A stretch of 7,799 bases of DNA from Bacillota bacterium (lineage in GTDB: Bacteria; Bacillota; Clostridia; Christensenellales; Aristaeellaceae): positions 1-7,799 of the forward strand of contig WRGP01000154.1 in the NCBI GenBank assembly GCA_009787135.1, in the 5' to 3' direction. Shown piece after piece: positions 5,185 to 7,799 of this stretch (its first letter is position 1; each line of letters starts with the position of its first letter). The notes beneath the pieces were generated by a model. It made no database searches. It saw only the letters and a program-made list of their open reading frames with translations, and had not been told where the DNA came from. Position numbers and translations under genes: made by a program.

Positions 5185-7799
5185 ATGAAACGTGCCGTTC
5201 TGTTTTTGGTGGGGGTTCTTCTCGCGCTGCCGCTGCTCGGTCTGCCGGCCGGCCGTGCGGCGGCGCCGGAAGCCGCGCCCCTTATAGAGGAGGGGGACGC
5301 GGTGAACGGCATGATCCGCGTGTGGCTTTCCTCCATCCGAGGCAAATCAGCATACAACCTGAGCGTGACCGGCGGCTCGTATGCCGTAAACGGCGTTACG
5401 GTGGCAAACGGCGGCAAGATCAAGGTGGAATTTTCTTCCGGCGCCGTCTATGTCACCGCGAACGGCACGCGCATGGCCATGGGATCCAGCGCCGTGATCA
5501 GCCGCCTGAGCGGCGGCGTAAAAATCGCCGAAGCGCTCGCGCCGGCCAATCTCTACCCGGGCGACATGCGTTTTTTCTACTCCGGCGGTATGGCGTATGT
5601 CGTCTGTTGCCTATACATTGAGGATTACGTGTACGGCGTGCTCCCCTACGAGATGGACAACGACTTTCCGCTGGAGGCCTTAAAGGCGCAAGCTGTTACG
5701 GCGCGCACGTACGCCATTCGCGCCAAAACGACCTCCGGCAGCTATGACGTAACCGACACGACGGCCCATCAGGTGTTCCGCGGCGTGAGCAATGACAAAA
5801 AGCGCTGCATCCAGGCCGTGGATGATACATGGGGCATTGTCCTCAAAGCGAACGGAAGCTATGCCGGGGCGTATTACAGCGCCTCCAACGGCGGGCAGAC
5901 GGCGGCAAACAACCACGTATGGGGCGGCGCGGCGCTCCCATATCTTATGATCAAGGACGACCCGTATGATCTTGCGAATGCCCGCGCCGTCAAAAAATCT
6001 TATTTTATCTATGCCTCGCCGTCCTACGGCACGAGCGTCAGCGCCTATGAGATGATCCGAACCGCCCTGGCGGGCAAGCTTGGCGGCACATCGGGCAGCT
6101 ATAGCATCGACGAAATTACGGACGTCCTGCTGCACACGCCCATGTATGCCGCGCCCAGCAGGCTTTATACGCGCATGCAGGCGTCCGTTACCTATAATGG
6201 AGGCAGCCGCGCCACGGTGGATATTCCCATCTTCCCCACGGTCAAAAGCAGTTTGGGCCTTGGCATCAATGCTGAAAAAAACGAGCTGTTTGCCGTGGAG
6301 CGGGAAGAAAAAGGCTTCCGCGTCACGGCCCGCCGGTACGGGCATGGCGTGGGTATGAGCCAGCGCGGTGCGGAGCAAATGGCGGAGACGGGGTTTAGCT
6401 ACGCCCAGATCCTTGGCTTTTACTATACGGGCATCCAGCGGGCGCGTATACATTTTACCACGAACTGGCCGTCCAGCACCCAGGCCCCGCTTCCGGCGGA
6501 GGATGCCCCGGGCATAATGACGGAGATTTCCGCGCGGGTTTCGCTGGTAAGCGCCGGCGACCGGCTCAATCTGCGGAAGGAGCCAGCCGATACGAGCGAA
6601 ATTCTGGTCAAAATTCCAAACGGCGCGGAGGTCACGGTGCTCTCGGATCATGGAGTCTGGTGCAAGGCGCGCTATGAAAACCAGACCGGCTATGTGTCCA
6701 AGGCATATTTGAAGTTTTCGGCGGAGGAGCCTGACGCATCGGGCGGGGCGGGCATGGCAAGGGTGTCGGTCACGTCGGGCTCGCTCAACCTGCGAAAGGA
6801 AGCAAGCGCCACGGCGGACATCATTGGCAAGCTGCCGGACGGCGCGCGCGTCAACCTTGTGGAAAAGGGTGATGTTTGGTCCAGAATTCTTTATAACAAC
6901 CAGACCGGCTATGTGATGAACCGGTTTATCGTGGGCAGCATACGGCAGCCGGAGACTCCGGCCGCCACCGTGCCGCCGCTCGAGGAAGTACAGCCGTCCG
7001 CCCGGCCGGCGCGCACAGGCCGTGTTTCGGTCGCGCCCGGTACGCTGAACCTGCGCGCCCAGCCCAGCCTTGACGCGGATATCCTCCTTGAGATTCCCTA
7101 CGGGGACGCGGTAGATGTCCTTCAAATGGACGATACCTGGTGCGCGGTCAGGTACCTTGGCCTGCAGGGCTATGTGATGCGCGCCTACCTGGCCGTTGGG
7201 GAGGGTGCTTCAATCACGCCCGCCCCCCCTGCCGGCACTGTGCCGCCCGATGCGGCGGCATATCCGCGGGACGACGCCGTCGCCTGGGTAAACACAAACG
7301 ACGGTGACCGCCTGAACCTGCGCAGGTCCGCGTCGTCCGGCAGCACGGTGCTGATCCGCGTCCCCCATGGCGCGCAGGTCGCGGTGCTCGAGCGGGGAAG
7401 CGCATGGACCCGGGTTGCGTACAGCGGGTATGCGGGCTATGTTTCCACCGAATACCTAATGGCAACACAGCCGGGCGAAACGACTGCCGCCGCGCCGCGT
7501 CTATCCGCTCCGCCACAGCCCGACGCCGTGCCTTCCGCAGGGGGCTATGCTTCCGCATGGGCGGTCACGCGGGACGGCGGGTCGGTTCACCTGCGGCAAT
7601 CCGCCTCTACGCGCGCAAAATCGCTGGCGCTGGTGCCGCATGGCAGCCGGGTAACGCTTGAGGACGTGGGCGCGCAGTGGTGCCGTGTCGGCTACGGTGG
7701 CCTGACCGGCTACATCGCGGGGGATTATCTGACATTCACCGATCCCGTCACGGGCGCCCCGGCATGGACGGCGGAAATCGTACAGGAGATTTTGCCCCC
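5185..7799 (+). CDS. Secreted SpoIID/LytB-domain protein with five C-terminal SH3b domains (3' end missing)
   Basis: At least 871 residues are in frame and the gene runs off the window without a stop. Residues 1-26 or so are a signal peptide (MKRAVLFLVGVLLALPLLG, with an Ala-rich end). A SpoIID/LytB domain spans roughly 30-425. It contains YIEDYVYGVLPYEM (144-157), whose Glu156 matches the catalytic Glu described for SpoIID; KAQAVTARTYA (around 167-177); TAHQVFRG (193-200); and the signature GHGVGMSQRGA (386-396). SpoIID cleaves glycan strands that lack stem peptides, as a lytic transglycosylase. LytB proteins are known as amidase enhancers. Which of these applies here cannot be read from sequence. 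Five SH3b domains follow (about 450-511, 526-584, 613-671, 699-759, 791-852), joined by Pro/Ala-rich linkers; such domains commonly bind peptidoglycan. The sigma-A promoter and SH3b tail argue for a vegetative wall-remodelling enzyme rather than the sporulation SpoIID itself. Odd points are the adjacent Cys141-Cys142 just before the catalytic motif and the missing C-terminus. Confidence 0.92.
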   Translation, partial: MKRAVLFLVGVLLALPLLGLPAGRAAAPEAAPLIEEGDAVNGMIRVWLSSIRGKSAYNLSVTGGSYAVNGVTVANGGKIKVEFSSGAVYVTANGTRMAMGSSAVISRLSGGVKIAEALAPANLYPGDMRFFYSGGMAYVVCCLYIEDYVYGVLPYEMDNDFPLEALKAQAVTARTYAIRAKTTSGSYDVTDTTAHQVFRGVSNDKKRCIQAVDDTWGIVLKANGSYAGAYYSASNGGQTAANNHVWGGAALPYLMIKDDPYDLANARAVKKSYFIYASPSYGTSVSAYEMIRTALAGKLGGTSGSYSIDEITDVLLHTPMYAAPSRLYTRMQASVTYNGGSRATVDIPIFPTVKSSLGLGINAEKNELFAVEREEKGFRVTARRYGHGVGMSQRGAEQMAETGFSYAQILGFYYTGIQRARIHFTTNWPSSTQAPLPAEDAPGIMTEISARVSLVSAGDRLNLRKEPADTSEILVKIPNGAEVTVLSDHGVWCKARYENQTGYVSKAYLKFSAEEPDASGGAGMARVSVTSGSLNLRKEASATADIIGKLPDGARVNLVEKGDVWSRILYNNQTGYVMNRFIVGSIRQPETPAATVPPLEEVQPSARPARTGRVSVAPGTLNLRAQPSLDADILLEIPYGDAVDVLQMDDTWCAVRYLGLQGYVMRAYLAVGEGASITPAPPAGTVPPDAAAYPRDDAVAWVNTNDGDRLNLRRSASSGSTVLIRVPHGAQVAVLERGSAWTRVAYSGYAGYVSTEYLMATQPGETTAAAPRLSAPPQPDAVPSAGGYASAWAVTRDGGSVHLRQSASTRAKSLALVPHGSRVTLEDVGAQWCRVGYGGLTGYIAGDYLTFTDPVTGAPAWTAEIVQEILP
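6532..7740 (+). repeat. Five-unit SH3b domain array within the SpoIID/LytB-like gene
   Basis: Five diverged units of about 60 residues each follow one plan: a short strand, an [LV]-[NH]-L-R-x-x-[AP] core, 'I-x-P-x-G-x-x-V-x-[VL]', W-[CST]-x-[VIA], and a closing G-Y-[VI]-x-x-x-[YF]-[LI]. The LNLR cores start at residues 461, 534, 621, 710 and 801 (VHLR in the last). Spacings are 73, 87, 89 and 91 residues, because the linkers between later units are longer and richer in Pro and Ala. The units are not close DNA repeats, so this is an old, diverged array rather than a recent expansion. More units may follow beyond the window. Confidence 0.85.

Noticed and set aside
5680..7125. A 481-codon open frame on the minus strand
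   Set aside because: It lies entirely antisense to the SpoIID/SH3b gene, whose frame has unmistakable domain motifs. Its translation is Arg/His/Gly-rich and without recognisable domains, as expected of an antisense shadow in GC-rich DNA.
1..7799. CRISPR array, tRNA, rRNA, riboswitch, insertion sequence or attachment site
   Set aside because: I found no regularly spaced repeats, cloverleaf, conserved RNA motif, transposase or terminal inverted repeats on reading both strands.

Overview
The window looks like chromosomal DNA of a GC-rich, low-branching Firmicute (class Clostridia; a Christensenellales-type or related gut anaerobe is my best guess). The evidence is the ruvX-DUF1292 gene pair, which is a typical Firmicutes arrangement, strong AGGAGG-type ribosome binding sites, Gram-positive signal peptides, and a SpoIID/LytB-SH3b wall protein. 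The taxon is inferred, not proven. All genes read on the plus strand and coding density is high. I see no rRNA, tRNA, CRISPR array, insertion sequence or phage gene.

Layout. (1) 2-163 is the 3' end of ruvX (yqgF), followed at 182-466 by a small acidic DUF1292 protein; both are housekeeping. (2) After a 125-nt leader holding two short hairpins, positions 592-5021 carry four tightly packed genes that all encode exported proteins of unknown function. They look like two tandem paralogous pairs: two ~220-240-aa proteins sharing a 'Y-x2-P-x-GF-x-FV-[VI]-P-x-G-[FW]' motif (possibly a PsbP/Mog1/DcrB-like fold), then two ~500-aa beta-rich proteins. Gaps are short or negative: a 62-nt overlap, 42 nt and 16 nt. 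Each gene has its own Shine-Dalgarno sequence, so this is probably one operon. (3) 5022-5184 is an intergenic region with a nested inverted repeat and a near-consensus sigma-A promoter (TTGACA, 17 nt, TACAAT, with an extended -10 TG). (4) From 5185 to the end of the window runs an open-ended gene for a SpoIID/LytB-domain protein with five C-terminal bacterial SH3 domains. It is the largest gene here, and its stop codon lies beyond the window.

How they may work together. The last protein is a predicted secreted glycan-strand-cleaving or amidase-enhancing enzyme held on peptidoglycan by SH3b domains. The four exported proteins upstream would occupy the same compartment, so a shared role at the cell envelope is conceivable. 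However, the SpoIID-like gene has its own promoter and nothing in the sequence proves a functional link. The most interesting unexplained element is the four-gene exported cassette.
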